A stretch of 64,000 nucleotides of DNA from Peromyscus leucopus (taxonomy: Eukaryota > Chordata > Mammalia > Rodentia > Cricetidae). Of this stretch, positions 12,899 through 23,107 are shown piece by piece. Where the stretch lies: NCBI RefSeq assembly GCF_004664715.2, contig NC_051063.1:113198829-113262828 (forward strand), written 5' to 3'. The notes beneath the pieces were generated by a model, which saw only the letters and a program-made list of their open reading frames with translations, ran no database searches and had not been told where the DNA came from. Every line of letters begins with the position of its first letter. Position 1 is the first letter of the stretch. A program made the position numbers and the translations under genes.

Positions 12899-13859
12899 GG
12901 GGTCATCTTTGTGGACTCCTGGGAACTTCTCTAGTACTAGCTTTCTCACCATCCCCATGATGTCTCCCTCTATCAAGGTATCTCTCTCATTACTCTCCCA
13001 CTCCATCCCTGTTCCAGCTTAATCATCGCATTTCCTTATGTTCTCATCCCCAATCTCCTACTCTCCATTGCCCCCCTCACTCCAAGTTTACTCATGGAGA
13101 TGTTATCTATTTCCCTTTCCTAGGGTGATCCATGCATCCCTCTTAGAGTCCTTGTTAGCTAACTTCTCTGGAGCTGTGGGTTGTAGTCTGGTTATCATTT
13201 GGTTTATATCTAGTATCCATTTATGACCCCAGCTTAGACTACTAGTAATAGTGGAGAGAGTGCCTGAGCTGACTTATCCAGTAATAAGATCTGCGAATAC
13301 CCTAACTGTCATCATAGAGCCTTCATCCAGTAATTGATGGAAGCAGATACAGAGATTCACAACCAAGTACCAGGCTGAGCTCCAGAGTCCAGTCAAAGAC
13401 AGGGAAGAGGGATTCTATGAGCAAGGGGCATCAAGATCACAAATACAACCAAGTCAAGCTAGTGGGAACTCATGAACTTTAGACCAACAGCTGTGGAGCC
13501 TCCATGGGACTGGACTAGGCCCTCTGTATAAGTGAGACAGTTGTGTAGCTTAGTCTGCTTAAGGAGTCCCCTGGCAGTAGGATCAGGATCCATCACTGGT
13601 ATATGAGCTGGCTTTTTGGAGCCTATTGCCTATGGTGGGATACCTTGCACAGCCTTGATGCAGGGAGAGGGGCTTGGTCCTGCCTCTGCTGAATGTACCC
13701 GGCTCTGCTGACTCCCCATGGGAGGCCTTATCTTTTTGGAGGAAGGAATGGGGAGTAATTTGAGGGGAGAAGGCTGGGGGGAAGAGGAGGTAAAAGTGGG
13801 GGAAACTGTGGTTGGTATGTAAAATGAATAAAAAAATTCTTAATTAAAATTTTTTTTTA
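12899..13859 (+). mobile_element. 5'-inverted L1 insertion with TSD
   Basis: Positions 12899 to about 13224 are antisense L1 ORF2 ('gggaacttctctagtactag', ending '..tctagtatccatttatg'). From about 13225 the text turns to sense 3' UTR ('catcatagagccttcatccag', 'gctgtggagcctccatggga', 'ggtatgtaaaatgaataaaa') and reaches an A-rich end. A 13-bp direct repeat with one mismatch flanks it: AAAACTATTAGCT (12886-12898) and AAAATTATTAGCT (13860-13872). The layout matches a single twin-primed L1 insertion. It encodes nothing intact. Confidence 0.75.
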
Positions 13860-13872
13860 AAAATTATTAGCT

Positions 13873-14445
13873 TTCAAATGGAGTGTCACTTGTTGACATT
13901 TTAAGTTCTCCAAGCAGCAAACTATTGGAAGAACTGAAACTTATTTATCCACAAGGCTAAGAGCTAAACATAGGAATCAATTTGAGTGAAAAATTACTAA
14001 TCTTCCATCTGTTATAATTCAGCACTTTGCCTGGCATCCAGTTTGTAGTGATGTATCAAATGGCCACCACTGGCAATTCCTGCCCACATATTGATTTCAG
14101 ACTACAGGGGGAGCATTTGAGCAAACAACTCTGAGACCATCATTTAATTGTTGTATCTTTGAAAGCTCCAATGAGGGAGAAGTGTAGAGACAAACAAAGT
14201 ACATCAGGGAGACCCTAGGGATGGCTTCCCTGAGAGAACATTTCAAATGAGAAAGCCAGTGTACATGGAAGTTACATCTGCTCCACTCAAGATGAATTTG
14301 ACAAATAAAATGGGAGGGTGTCTTGCCGTTTGAAATGAATACACTGCCACAATGTATTCTAAGGCACAAAGAGTAAAATTTATAACTCTCCAATTGTTTT
14401 ATTCCTTGTAATTTATTCCATAGATAAAAAAGTTGAGTAATTTTT
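13873..14445. other. Unassigned region
   Basis: No supported gene or clear repeat. Confidence 0.35.
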
Positions 14446-14635
14446 TTTCACCTCTTGGCATCAAACCCAGGCTCTTACATTTGTTAGGCAAGGAGTCTGT
14501 CACTGACTTATATTCCCATCTCCCTTTGTTTTACAGTTTGGGAAAAGCCCCGGGATAGCCTTGAACTCACTTTATATCCTAGGTAGACCCTTGAATTGTA
14601 ATCATATGCTTGTGCTATTGGGCGTCATACAAATC
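14446..14635 (-). repeat. ID-like and B1-like SINE fragments
   Basis: 'cttggcatcaaacccaggctc' resembles a reversed ID/B4 head. 'gccccgggatagccttgaactcac' resembles a reversed B1 body. The order is not that of one intact B4, so two old fragments are likely. Confidence 0.45.
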
Positions 14636-14814
14636 CTTATATTTTAAGTCCTTTACCATTACAACAGGAAAGAATAAAACAAGATATTGAAATAAAACAA
14701 GTAAGAAACAGAATAAAAAGAGGGAAGAAGGGAAAGCAATGAAGAAAAGTAAGCGGAAAGAAATGTTAAATGGCTTCAGAGTGATCATTCTCCTTGGTCT
14801 TTACTGAAGGAAAT

Positions 14815-14915
14815 GAAATTGCCATTATTTATTGTAGTGCTAAAAAATAAGGTCTGAATCAACCTAGGAATCTTTCCACAATGAATGGAAAAAGAGAATG
14901 TTTCTCATGTATGTA

Positions 14916-14967
<52 letters not shown>

Positions 14968-15245
14968 ATAAAAAAAGAAGAATGTGATAGAATATAATTA
15001 TACATTTTGGGGACAATGAGCAAAACCAGAGGGCATCATGTAAAATGAAACAATCCACACAGAGTACATGTTTTCTCTCATAAGAAAAATCTGAAAAACA
15101 GAAAAAGATGAACTGAACTGGAAGAAAGGCTATTTGATAAGGGGAAGAACGCAGGAGGATGGAGGAGAGAATTGAGGCTGGGGTAAGGGAGAAAGTAGGA
15201 TGGATATGAGGATGAATGCATGCTAAAGACAATTATGAAAATATC
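14815..15245 (+). mobile_element. Old L1 3' end with (TA)n
   Basis: 'ttccacaatgaatggaaaaag', 'catcatgtaaaatgaaacaatc' and 'catgttttctctcata' resemble the L1 ORF2 end and 3' UTR. A (TA)n run at about 14924-14964 interrupts it. Confidence 0.45.
14924..14964. repeat. (TA)n microsatellite
   Basis: Pure TA alternation, preceded by a short (TG)n run. Confidence 0.95.
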
Positions 15246-15338
15246 AGAGTGACTATCAAATATCCATAAGATGTTAACACTTATAATTTATAAAGAACAC
15301 AAGTTTGTACAATTAAAGTTGATAAAGGTAACACAGTG

Positions 15339-15880
15339 TGTGGTGGTATTGTGTTCCCCAAAATACTGTACACCCTAATAAACTTATCTGGGGTCAGAGA
15401 ACAGGACAGCCACAATATTAGACATAGAGGATAGGCAGTGGTAGCACAGGCCTTTAATCCTAGCATTCCAGAGGCAGAAATCCCTCTGGATCTCTGTGAG
15501 TTCAAGGCCACATTGGAAACAGACAGTCATGATGACTCACACATTTAATCCCAGAAAGTGAGCCTTTAATCCCAGGGAGTGATGGTAGAAAGTAGAAAGT
15601 TATATAAGGCATGAGGACCAGAAACTAGAAGCATTTGGCTGGTTAAGCTTTCAGGCTTTCGAGCAGCAGTTCAGCTGAGAATCATTCTGGATGAGAACTC
15701 AGAAGCATCCAGTCTGAGAAATAGGATCAGCTGAGGAACTGTTAAAGGTGAGGTAGCTGTGGCTTGTTCTGCTTTTCTGATCTTCCAGCATTCACCCCAA
15801 TAACTGGCCTCAGGTGTAAATTTATTGATAAGACCTTCTAAGATTCCTGCTACAACTGTGCTTTTAGGCTGATCATCAAA
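15339..15880 (+). mobile_element. LTR-like repeat with embedded B1-like blocks
   Basis: It begins TGTGGTGGTATTGTGTTCCCC. It carries 'cctaataaacttatctggggtcag', two 'cctttaatcc' B1-like blocks (about 15450 and 15562), a TATATAAGGC motif near 15602 and a 3' part with 'gagcagcagttcagctgag'. I believe this is a known rodent ERV-type LTR family, but I cannot name it from sequence alone. The 3' edge is not fixed. No internal retroviral sequence follows. Confidence 0.5.
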
Positions 15881-16154
15881 CAAAATTCTCTAATTTTGAT
15901 AAGGAAACAATTTATATAATATTTGTTGGTCAAATAAATAAACAATACCGATCAATCACTGAGGAATTTCATGTCAAACATCCAAGCTAATATGCCCCTT
16001 CCAAAGCAATGTTGATGTGCTGCAGCATACCTTTTCCATTACCCTTTCCAGCACTTACAAACCATGGAGTGTGAATGTATCCTAACACCTTGTGATGCCA
16101 ACAGTGTAGCTTTTAATACATGGAGCCCTTAAAAGCTTCAGAAGAAGAAAAAAT

Positions 16155-16310
16155 GGAATAGATTTGAAATCCAGCTACACCATTAATTAGCTCAGATCTG
16201 TCACTTGACCTCTTTAGCCTCACTCACTTCATTTGTGACATGAAGATAATGCTGTCTCCTCTGAGGATTGTTTGAGTATTAATTTGGTAAAGGAGCGATG
16301 AACAAATGTA
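16155..16310 (+). repeat. MIR-like ancient SINE
   Basis: 'tttgaaatccagctacaccattaattagct', then a 'cttgacctctttagcctcac' block and 'gacatgaagataatgc' follow the MIR consensus order. Confidence 0.5.
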
Positions 16311-17355
16311 GCTCTGTATCCACTTATATGATGCATAAGTTCAGGTTTGAGAGGGATGTACTTTAAAGACTGAAAATAATTTTGGAACTGTCTACTTTTG
16401 TTAACAGTCTGGATTAAGATATTTAACAACACATGCCTTGTAAAGACTATGCTTATGATGCACTTTTATATAAACTCTTATTCCTGTACACACAATATTC
16501 ATTTTTATGCATTCAAATTTGGACATGTTTACCAATTGATCACTTGTTGATTATCTCTGAAGTTCCATGCTTTCCTACATCTTTAAGTATATCCTTACTT
16601 TGCCTATTAGGTGTCTTCCCTTCCCTTCCCCAAAATAATGAGGAAATGGCTAAGATGCATACTGAAACCATCTACAGAAGACATCTTTTCAGTAAGATGT
16701 TCTCGAAACTGGGGAAATGTTGTAACTTCTTGACAGAGAACTTTTCAAACTTTGCCCCTCTTTGTTCCCCAATCTACCGTTGTGATCAGTGTCTCTTGTA
16801 CTTGACTCAATTATGTTCCTCTCAAGTACTCAACTCCATGTTGGCTTGTCACACCACAAGATTGCCTAACCAAGTCAGACCAGTAACTCTTCAAGTTTGC
16901 CACCTTACTTCAACTCATAAAAAGATTATACATAAGAGATTCCTCTTACCCAAACCACCAAGACCCTGACTTCCTTTCCTGACCCATTTCTTTGGCTCTC
17001 ACTCTCCCTTCCTTGGCAGGGCTAGCATCTCTAGTGTTAAGCCATGAATCTGCAACCACTTGAAGTCAAGAGCAGGAGAGCAGACAGTCCTCTGTGTCTG
17101 AGGTATGCCTGTGGTTCTGCAGTGCTGCCTTGAAGAGAAGCTGGGCAAGGCTGACAGGGAGAGCAGAGCAGAGAAACCAAGCTTGACAAATTTGCTGAAG
17201 AAAGTGTGAGGAAAGATGAATTGAATATTCTTGCCCTTCCCTATACATACTTTTAATTCCCAAACTCAATCCAAGGGAGAAATAGGTATTCCTGTCTCTG
17301 TTTCTCTCATATATGACGTATACACATATATGAATGTACAAACAATCTTATATAC
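16311..17355. other. Unassigned region with a chance ORF
   Basis: A plus-strand frame of 178 codons (16433-16969) lies here. The predicted peptide is rich in Cys, Leu and Ser, with no domain, signal or family I recognise, and there is no CpG island or splice context. I treat it as a chance frame. The rest shows nothing clear. Confidence 0.35.
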
Positions 17356-17690
17356 AATTGTCCTTTGGTATCCATGAATACGGATGTAAAAGTGTGTGGG
17401 ATTAAGTTCCCTTTTATAAAATGCACAGGTTTCCAGATAACCTATGTACTTTCATTCATGCAACTAAACTCATTTCTAGATTCCTTATAATTCACAATAC
17501 AATGAAAATTGTATGATATCATCTATGAAATACTGACAATGAGAAAGGGTTTGTGCATATTTATTACATACACAATTATCTTCATTATTTCATTATTGTA
17601 GTAATAATTATATGATTATGATTCAATCAATCTCTAGTTGATTGAATCTGTGGGTGTGGATCTCAGTATACTGAAGACCAATACACAACT
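17356..17690. mobile_element. Tigger-like ancient DNA transposon
   Basis: The left end 'caattgtcctttggtatccatg' and right end 'gaatctgtgggtgtggatctc' look like diverged inverted termini of the 'CCTCCGTATCCGTGGG' type. The internal 'ctagattccttataattcacaatacaatg' also fits. It is non-autonomous with no transposase frame. Confidence 0.5.
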
Positions 17691-18769
17691 ACATTAGGAT
17701 TCTGTGAACCATTGTCAGAATAACATTTTTTCACCTATTTTCTTTTATCCTTTTAATACACATGCATTATATATGAACACAGATGAGCTCAATCAGCTCT
17801 ATAAGCTTTAGTTTTTATGTACAAAAATTAAATAATTAGAACATGAAGAGAAACACAAAGACAAAGATTACCATCAGTTCAATTCTCTCAAAATCAATTT
17901 TAATACTCTATACTTTTTCCACATATTTACAAATGTAAAATATATATGTATTCTATATGTTCTCCAAATTAGTATCAGACTTTGCATACTGTTTTTAATC
18001 TGGTTTTATATTTAATTTTATATGTATATTTGTTAAATATGTCAATTATTTGTGCCAATAAATATCAATCAGGTAAGAGAAAACTTGGGTTTGATTGTTG
18101 GATAATTTGGTGTCCCCACTTGGGCCAACCATCTCTGACAGTTTTCAAAACCATACTCCTTGTAGCTTCTCAGCCTTCCTACTGTTCCCTGAGGCTTGCC
18201 ATAAAATTCCCTAGTTCAGTGACTCAAAAGCTTGCTTAACATAATCCAAGGAATCCAAATGACCTCAGAAAGAGGAGATTTCTCTCCACCTATGAAGGAA
18301 GACACACTGTTTTATAAAATGCCATTTGGTATAGTAAGCATGGGTTTCACTGAGAGCTGTCAGCTCAGCTTTTGGTATAGAACAACCAACTGGAGTTCCT
18401 CACAGATAAAAAGGGACCAGAAAGGGAGGCAAGTGTGAGAAAAGGTCATCAGCAGGTAACTAACATATCACAATGCCCAACATCCATCTTCATATCAGCA
18501 TATGAATAAGATAGATAAATATACAAATACACATATACATTTGCTCACCCATTTATAAAGTATTTGAAAATACAGTTTGAATTAAATATCAAATACAAAC
18601 AGATCAAAGCTCTTACCTACATGAATTTTATAGCTCCATCTGGTAAAATAGTCCACAGAGATTTGTACTTCAACCACACTTTTTCCTTTAACATCTGGTA
18701 GGATTCTCACATAGCTTCTTTCCTTAATGAACTCTACTGTGTGAAGGCAATCTACTCTCTTCTCTAAGG
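17691..18769. other. Unassigned AT-rich region
   Basis: No supported gene. Two short plus frames near 17982-18438 have no recognisable features. Confidence 0.35.
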
Positions 18770-18954
18770 CAGTGGTTCTCAACATTCCTAATGCTGTAAC
18801 CCTTTAACACAGTTCCTCGTGTTTTGGTGATTCTCAACCATACATATTGCTACTTTATAAGTGTAATTTTGCTACTGTTATGAACCTTGATATAAATATT
18901 TTTGAAGATAGGGGTTTGCCATGTGGGTCATGAACCATAGGTTGAGAACCACTA
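18770..18954. mobile_element. URR1-like hAT (Charlie) MITE
   Basis: Terminal inverted repeats CAGTGGTTCTCAAC (18770-18783) and GTTGAGAACCACT (about 18941-18953) bound a 185-bp element. The interior resembles the rodent URR1 family of non-autonomous hAT-Charlie elements ('gctactgttatgaacc', 'tgggtcatgaacc'). An 8-bp duplication is not clear, as expected for an old copy. Confidence 0.8.
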
Positions 18955-19689
18955 TCTTAAATATATAATTGATTGAAAAATTTGGCACAATATTTTTCTA
19001 ATAATTTTTTACCGGGGCTTTAAGAAAAAAGAGCTACAAATAAAGGAATATTGTAGGTATCGTTTCCCCACTAGACCATTGCTTCATCGCCTTGAACAGA
19101 TTCTTCACTATCTAGGAGCTTCAGTTTGCTGCATATGCAAAGTTCTAATAATATGTTCATATATATGACATGTGTAAATGAGCACTAAACAAGACAGTGT
19201 AGTCTTTAACACAGTAACTATTTTACTACTTATAAATTACTGTGGATTTCCTAAGAGTATCATTCATTAAAGATATTTGTGCCTGTAAAGATCAAGACAC
19301 ACTGATGTCTACAGAGACAGCAACGGTTCGTTTCTCTTCATGCTTTTATATATAAGGGTTCCCATGGTTAGCTTGAGCACATGAGCTCACATATTATAAA
19401 GAAATTCAGAATATCTTTTCTGACCTGTTTCACAGAACTCTTGCAGCTGTTACTTAGTTTTCTTTTTAATTCAGCTGACTTGACTGGAAACAAAGCTACA
19501 AGTTAATCAACTTCAATAAAACTATTGGTATTTTGTTAGGCCACATTATGAAATATCAATATTCCAGTGATTATTGCAATCATTATTTTATCAATCCTTC
19601 ACATAAGGTTTAGAAGGCAACCCTGTTCATCATTTCCATTTCAGCATTCAAAGTGAGATTTAGAAAGTTTAATTATTTTCCATAGTTCA

Positions 19690-19693
<4 letters not shown>
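18955..19693. other. Unassigned region
   Basis: No supported gene or clear repeat. Confidence 0.35.

Positions 19694-19743
<50 letters not shown>
19694..19743. repeat. (AC)25 microsatellite
   Basis: Pure AC run of 50 bp. It is complementary in sense to the (GT)15 run 130 bp downstream. Confidence 0.97.
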
Positions 19744-19745
<2 letters not shown>

Positions 19746-19779
19746 TATTCAGCAAATGTTTATATATTTGTCTTGCACC

Positions 19780-19870
19780 TGTCTTTTGCAGTGTTGAGAA
19801 TCAAACCTGTTGGACAAGAATTCTATCCCTGATCTACATGTAACCCTTCCTTGCCTCCTCTTATCTTTTA

Positions 19871-19966
<96 letters not shown>

Positions 19967-20135
19967 TTTGGACCTGTGTGCATACCCTGGCAAGAAAATT
20001 TGGGAGTGCTCTTAACCAGGGTTTCAGGTGTTTATGTTATATCTGGCTTGTTTCATGGGTGCTAGGGTCTGAATTTGAATCATTTTTTGATAGTAAGTGC
20101 TTTAAACCTCTGTGCCATCTATGCAGGCCCTTGCC
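19780..20135 (-). repeat. SINE fragments around a compound microsatellite
   Basis: 'gttgagaatcaaacctgttgg' (about 19793) and 'gggtgctagggtctgaatttgaatc' to 'gtgccatctatgcaggcc' (to about 20130) resemble reversed ID/B2-type SINE heads. The compound microsatellite sits between them. Confidence 0.45.
19873..19961. repeat. (GT)15(GA)29 compound microsatellite
   Basis: Fifteen GT units (19873-19902) run directly into about 29 GA units (19903-19960). Frames through it encode only Val/Cys and Arg/Glu repeats. Confidence 0.97.
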
Positions 20136-20487
20136 TCTTCTTCTTTTTTAATCCCATAAATTTTTATTGAATGTGGAGATATACTGCTAGTGCCTCTTTT
20201 AGTCCCTGTAAGAAACTGTAACAAGATGAGCCCCTAAAACATAAGCACGTTCCTTATTCATTTTCCTGATCCCACCTCCAAAACTGGCATTCTCTTCATC
20301 TCTAAGGCACTCATTCTCCTTCAGGTCAAGCACTATAGATCTGAGAAGCATAAGTCTTCCTCTTGTACCAACTCAAGACACTCTTGAATCCATGCTTCCT
20401 TCCCCATCATCAACCACTTTTCCCTTTCAACTGGTCCATCTTATCAGCATCCAGATAGGAATGGAGTCTTCTTAAAATAGAACTTGT
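20136..20487. other. Unassigned region
   Basis: Pyrimidine-biased sequence with no supported gene. Confidence 0.35.
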
Positions 20488-21060
20488 GTTGCAGGATATT
20501 TGATCACACCGTGAACCCCGAGACTGCGTTAATTAAATAAAAGCAACCTTGGGTCAGGAGGTGGAGTCAAAAGCTAGTTGACAGAAAGTAGTCATAGCGA
20601 GTCAGGAGTCTGGAAGATAGATGCACAGGAAGTGGTGGTGGGGGCTTTGAGTGTGGCAATCTTTTTTGATTAGGTGCGGCTGGGTTGCCTGCTAAAGAGG
20701 AAGGTCAGTCAGCTGGTTGCTTCTTGGCTTCTCAGAGCTAGCAGGTTTCACTCCAACATCTGACTCCGGAGTTTTCATTGGTAAACAGAATGATAGGGAT
20801 TTAGTTAAAAACTACACTTGGAGGCAGTGGCAGGCAGTTCTAGCAGGACACAAAAGAGTTTGGTTATGATGAGAAGCTGTGAAATGAAAGTACCTGGACA
20901 GGAAAGCAAAGACCAAAGTTTGTTGTTTTATCACCAGTTCTGGGGCTGCACCTGAATCTACTACTGTTTCAGCTACTGACTGTGGCTCTGCAATCAGGGT
21001 CTGCTGTTCAGGCAGGACACAGTAGGACTTTTGTTGCCTCTTCATTTTTAAGAAAGTGCT
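20488..21060 (+). mobile_element. LTR-like rodent repeat
   Basis: 'gatcacaccgtgaaccccgag', 'ttaattaaataaaagcaacc' and 'gtggagtcaaaagctagttgacagaaag' (read in pieces) are, from memory, a common rodent interspersed repeat of LTR type. The 3' part has 'ctgcacctgaatctactactg'. Edges and family are not fixed. Confidence 0.45.
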
Positions 21061-22499
21061 AGAACAGAGAGATGTAAAAAGGTACCAGTCTCCTCTGCTT
21101 TCTGTTCACTGCACGTGTCTTACATACCTTTCCCACATCTATCTACTTGATACACTTATAGAGTTATTAATAACTCAAGTCTAGATTCTGTGCCCTTCCT
21201 TTCTGGGAAGATCACCCTTTTAAGAAGCAGTGCTGAACTCTGGACCTTGGACTTCCATAATATTCCCAGAGAAGCAGCTCTTAGTGAAAGAATTTCCTTA
21301 AAGAAAACTCTTTAATTCCTATGGCATGGCTGGTACATGGAGTTAGTATAGCTAATGGTCACAAGCTAAATTTCATCAACACATCAGCTTTACTTCTGTA
21401 ATCTCCAGAGAATCAAGTATAGAAAAATAATGTTGGAGGATTTAATTTCTTCACTATCAGGAAATCTCTTGGCCATATATTCTACTAAGAGCCTCACTGG
21501 TTATTTAGAGATTAGTTTTGAGTGTGCATGGGGACTGTTATGCTTACTGAACTGCTTGAACCCAATTATAGAAAGTCCCCCAGTAAGCACAGCCAGAAAT
21601 ACAGTCATGGAGAAAAAGTAAAGAAAATAATGAGGCATCTCTTAGGAAGAGCCTTGTTTATTTGCTGATTGGTAGTAGCTAAAGAAAGCGATATGTGAGG
21701 ATGCAGACACAGTCACTATTTCCCAGCCAATAATTTCAATTTGCTCTTACCACAAAATCCAACAATTACCTTAATCCTCAATATTTCCATTGTTGCTTCT
21801 GCCCCAGGAGAGAAATGTTGTCTACTGGAAAGACACAGAAAGCCTACATCTGTGAGATGCACACATTTCTTATTAAGTTGGGTGCTCACTAGACAGACAT
21901 GTTGATCTTCCAACATCTAAGTGATGTTAGTCACAGCAATTCATTAAGATGCTTCAATGGAGATTTAAGATGTATAGAAGTTATTTTTAAAGGTGGTAAA
22001 TACTTAACTATATAGCCCATTAGGAATCAGGTTACCTATCAGAAAACATGTATGAATATAATCAAAAAAAGCAGACATTGTGATGTAATTTACAGATTAT
22101 TTTATCACCAGGGGCATGGGCTCAGAGCAGGCATTATCTCCAAGGACCAATAAGAGGACAGGTCACTTCTGACTTTGGTCTCTATTGCTCTTCTAATTTC
22201 ACACAGGGAAACCAAATAACTGAATCATTAAAATCTGCCTCTACTGGAACCTACCAGGAGGGAGGCCCAAGGCCCAGAGTGCAATCAAAAACATAGAGGC
22301 TGATGATAAAGAGACACTACTGAAGTAAGGTGCAGAGCATTCTGGGAAGATGGAAGGAGTATGAACAGTGGAATCAAAAGGAAGCTAGCTGGAGGACCTG
22401 TACCTCCACTACCATTGAATGAAGGAGATTTTTGAGCAGGCTAGGTAGGGCTAAAGTCAAACTGCTTTTGGTAAGTTTTAAAGGTGCTATTCTAATATT
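21061..22499. other. Unassigned region
   Basis: No supported gene. Moderately complex sequence with no repeat I can name. Confidence 0.35.
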
Positions 22500-22552
22500 T
22501 ATTTTGTTCATTATGTATTTATTTATGTTTATTTAGTGTGTGTGTGTTTGTT

Positions 22553-22592
<40 letters not shown>

Positions 22593-22901
22593 CCTATGTA
22601 TGTATGTGAGTTATATGCACAACTCCAGGTTGTGGAGTCACAGAGGCCAGCAGAGAATGCCCAGTATCCTACTTTCTCACTTTCTTCCTTATTCCTTTGA
22701 GACAGAGTCTTTTTCTGGACCTGTCTGGCAGCAAGTGAGTCCCAGAGATGTCCTCACTCTACCTCCCATCCCCCACACAGCTGGGGTTACAAGAGTGTGT
22801 GAGTCCACACCCATCCATTTACATGGATGTTAGGATCTGAATCCAGGCTCATCATGCCTGGGAAGAAGCATTCCTACTCACTGAGAAATCTCTCTGGTGT
22901 G
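22500..22901 (-). repeat. Diverged SINE region with (TG)n
   Basis: A (TG)n run (22536-22589) is followed by 'ggttgtggagtcacagaggccagcagag' and 'aggatctgaatccaggctc', which resemble reversed B2/B3-type blocks with a reversed B1-like insert ('gagacagagtctttttctgg'). Composite and old. Confidence 0.45.
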
Positions 22902-22912
22902 TAAGATATCAT

Positions 22913-22946
<34 letters not shown>

Positions 22947-23107
22947 GTTTTTCGAGACATGGTTTCTCTGTGTAGCTTTGCGCCTTTCCTGGAACTCACT
23001 TTGGAGACCAGGCTGGCCTCGAACTCACAGAGATCCGCCTGCCTCTGCCTCCTGAGTGCTGGGATTAAAGGCGTGCGCCACCACCGCCCGGCTAAGATAT
23101 CATTCTT
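22902..23107 (-). mobile_element. Young B1 SINE with TSD
   Basis: A 15-bp duplication TAAGATATCATTCTT flanks it exactly (22902-22916 and 23093-23107). A T run (to 22945) is the reversed A-tail. The body 22946-23092 is a full-length cricetid B1 on the minus strand, ending in CGCCCGGC. Confidence 0.95.

Noticed and set aside
14864..15232. 122-codon minus-strand frame
   Set aside because: Spans a (TA)n run and an old L1 3' end; nothing supports coding.
16433..16969. Plus-strand open frame of 178 codons, among the longest in the window
   Set aside because: No domain, signal, repeat or family recognised; no splice, promoter or CpG context. A frame of this length can occur by chance in 64 kb. A protein homology search with hits in related rodents would change this.
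19810..20151. Frame encoding Val/Cys and Arg/Glu repeats
   Set aside because: Created by the (GT)n(GA)n microsatellite.
22540..22833. 97-codon frame starting in (TG)n
   Set aside because: Microsatellite plus SINE sequence; no protein features.
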